Positions 4,766 to 6,101 of a DNA stretch of 6,101 nucleotides are shown here, piece after piece. The stretch comes from JASJHI01 sp033791105 (GTDB taxonomy: Bacteria; Actinomycetota; Acidimicrobiia; Acidimicrobiales; Ilumatobacteraceae), in contig JASJHI010000004.1 in assembly GCA_033791105.1 (NCBI GenBank), positions 1-6,101 on the forward strand, read 5' to 3'. The position numbers and the translations under genes were made by a program. The number at the start of each line of letters is the position of its first letter. The first letter of the stretch is position 1. Below the pieces are notes generated by a model. That model saw only the letters and a program-made list of their open reading frames with translations, did not search any database and was not told the DNA's origin.

Positions 4766-6101
4766 ATGGCCAATGAGGCGCAGCCGGACGCCACCGCGTC
4801 ATTGCGGGACGGCGACGAGGAGTCCCAGGAAGTCGACACCGACGACATCGACGCGATCACGACCGACGACGCCGACGACCCGGTCGCGACCGACGACGAC
4901 ACCGGAGAGACGGAGAGCGTGTCGGCGATCACCACCGAGGACTCGACCGCCGAACTCGTACGGCTACGAGCCGAGTACGAGGTGCTCCAGCAGCGACTGG
5001 ACGCGGCCACCAAGCCGAAGCGGATTCATCGCCCGTCCCGGCATTGGGTGTCGATCGTCTGTGTGGTGCTCGGAGGTCTCTTGCTGCCACTCACGGTGCT
5101 GGTCCGCTGGACGAGCAACACGGTGCTCGACACCGACTCCTACGTGGAGACGGTGGCACCCCTCGCTCAGAACGAGGACATCCAGGAGGCGCTCTCGTTC
5201 CGCGTCAGCGTGATCATCCTCGACGCGATCGACTTCCGCCAGCAGGCCGAGGACGCACTCCCCTCACGTGCGGGGTTCCTCGCCGCGCCGATCGAGTCGG
5301 GTGTCAGGATTCTGGTCCAGGACGTCGTCGACGAGCTGGTGTCGACGCAGGCGTTCGAGCGTCTCTGGGAGGACGTCAACCGGCTCGGGCACGAAAACGT
5401 GGTCGCCGTCTTGACCGGTGAGGGCAACGACACGCTCGACACGGCGAACGGCAAAGTGGTGGTGCGGCTCGGCCCGATCACCGAAGAGGTACTCAACCGT
5501 CTCGACGAGATCCTGGGGACCGATCTCAAGAACGCGATTCCCGACGAGCGCCTGGACGGCGAGTTCGTGCTGGTCGAGTCCGACGAGCTGGCCAACCTCC
5601 AGGACGAGATCAGCCTGTTCGACCGGCTGTCTTGGCTGATCCCGATACTGACGATCGCGCTGCTCGCCGCGTCGGTGATCATCTCCCGGCCACGGCGCCT
5701 CGCGTTCGGTCGGCTGGGCATCGCCATCGTCGTTCCGATGACGATCTCACTGCTGCTCTACGACTGGATCCGGAGTCAGTATGTGGGTGCGCTCCCCGAC
5801 GACACCCACAATCCCGACGCGGCCGCTGCGTTCTTCGACATCACGACACGGTTCGTGCCCCGCGATATGCGTGTGCTGCTGGTGCTCGGCATCGTCATCC
5901 TCTTCCTCACCTGGCTGTTCGGCCCCACCGGCTGGGCCGGGCGCGCCCGTGTCTGGTGGGACACGATCGTCGACAGCGTTGGCGACACGAGCGAGGATCG
6001 CGACGTCGGCGCCGTGCCGAGATGGGTTGCCGACAACGAGCGAACGCTGTTTGCCTTCGTGGTCGCGCTCGGGGCGCTGACGCTGCTGGTGTGGACACGC
6101 C
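4766..6101 (+). CDS. large actinobacterial multi-pass membrane protein (partial, 3' end cut)
   Basis: The frame is open from ATG 4766 to the right edge (445 complete codons, no stop). The N-terminus (about 15-60) is dominated by Asp, Glu and Thr and is probably disordered. A short heptad-like segment follows (TAELVRLRAEYEVLQQRLDAA, about 61-81), then a basic stretch before the first membrane helix at about 95-115. A soluble segment of about 170 residues begins RWTSNTVLDTDSYVETVAPLA (about 114-134). Further helices lie at about 286-306, 315-332, 368-386 and 426-443. The NTVLDTDSYVETVAPLA motif and layout match a widespread but unnamed actinobacterial integral membrane family; the soluble segment is probably extracytoplasmic. 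No catalytic motif is seen. GGAG at 4756-4759, six bases before the ATG, supports the start. The function is unknown, possibly structural or envelope-related. Confidence 0.9.
   Translation, partial: MANEAQPDATASLRDGDEESQEVDTDDIDAITTDDADDPVATDDDTGETESVSAITTEDSTAELVRLRAEYEVLQQRLDAATKPKRIHRPSRHWVSIVCVVLGGLLLPLTVLVRWTSNTVLDTDSYVETVAPLAQNEDIQEALSFRVSVIILDAIDFRQQAEDALPSRAGFLAAPIESGVRILVQDVVDELVSTQAFERLWEDVNRLGHENVVAVLTGEGNDTLDTANGKVVVRLGPITEEVLNRLDEILGTDLKNAIPDERLDGEFVLVESDELANLQDEISLFDRLSWLIPILTIALLAASVIISRPRRLAFGRLGIAIVVPMTISLLLYDWIRSQYVGALPDDTHNPDAAAAFFDITTRFVPRDMRVLLVLGIVILFLTWLFGPTGWAGRARVWWDTIVDSVGDTSEDRDVGAVPRWVADNERTLFAFVVALGALTLLVWTR

Noticed and set aside
4540..4776. Possible 78-residue plus-strand gene starting at TTG
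   Set aside because: The first half has G/C-rich third positions, but the second half does not, the ribosome binding site is weak, and the end overlaps the next gene's start. Not enough to call.
4858..4890. GAC-rich low-complexity DNA as a possible DNA repeat
   Set aside because: It encodes the Asp-rich N-terminus of the membrane protein in frame, without regular copies. It is explained by amino-acid composition.
3615..5213. Long plus-strand open frame of 532 residues across several genes
   Set aside because: It overlaps the CYTH-like gene antisense and the membrane gene in another frame. Its translation is rich in Arg, Ser and Pro with no domain, as expected of a shadow frame in GC-rich DNA.

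Overview
The window is GC-rich and strongly biased to G/C at codon third positions. It carries several protein families typical of high-GC Gram-positive bacteria: DUF7144, short DUF1269 glycine-zipper proteins, and a large multi-pass protein with a 'NTVLDTDSYVETVAPLA'-type extracytoplasmic segment. This suggests an actinobacterium, perhaps of the Acidimicrobiia (Ilumatobacter-like). The lineage is an inference from codon use and family content, not a measured placement.

Left part (1-621, + strand): the last 14 codons of a gene that enters from the left edge overlap, by ATGA, a DUF35-type zinc-ribbon/OB-fold acyl-CoA-binding protein. A complete tRNA-Thr(CGT) with encoded CCA follows. Positions 622-808 are a non-coding stretch with several weak inverted repeats.

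Middle-left (809-1838, + strand): two genes with strong Shine-Dalgarno sequences, a four-helix DUF7144 membrane protein and a DUF1269 glycine-zipper protein. They form an apparent operon closed by a 15-bp GC-rich hairpin. Both families are uncharacterised; a cell-envelope role is inferred.

Middle-right (1973-4499, - strand): four co-oriented genes. In transcription order these are a 58-residue small protein with a duplicated 13-residue unit (too short for usual length cut-offs), a conserved uncharacterised protein with CYTH-like sequence features, a FUSC-family membrane protein, and a minimal two-helix potassium channel with a TVGFGD filter. The FUSC gene and the channel are 56 bases apart and probably share a transcript.

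Right part (4766-6101, + strand): a large multi-pass membrane protein with an acidic, probably disordered N-terminus and a short coiled coil. It runs off the right edge. Positions 4500-4765 lie between the divergent gene sets and probably hold their promoters.

Most of the window looks like ordinary chromosomal housekeeping and envelope genes. No integrase, transposase, CRISPR array, toxin-antitoxin pair or defence gene was seen. The least explained element is the 58-residue repeat-containing ORF at 4323-4499. Within its repeated CDLSAL block, every nucleotide difference between the two copies is synonymous.
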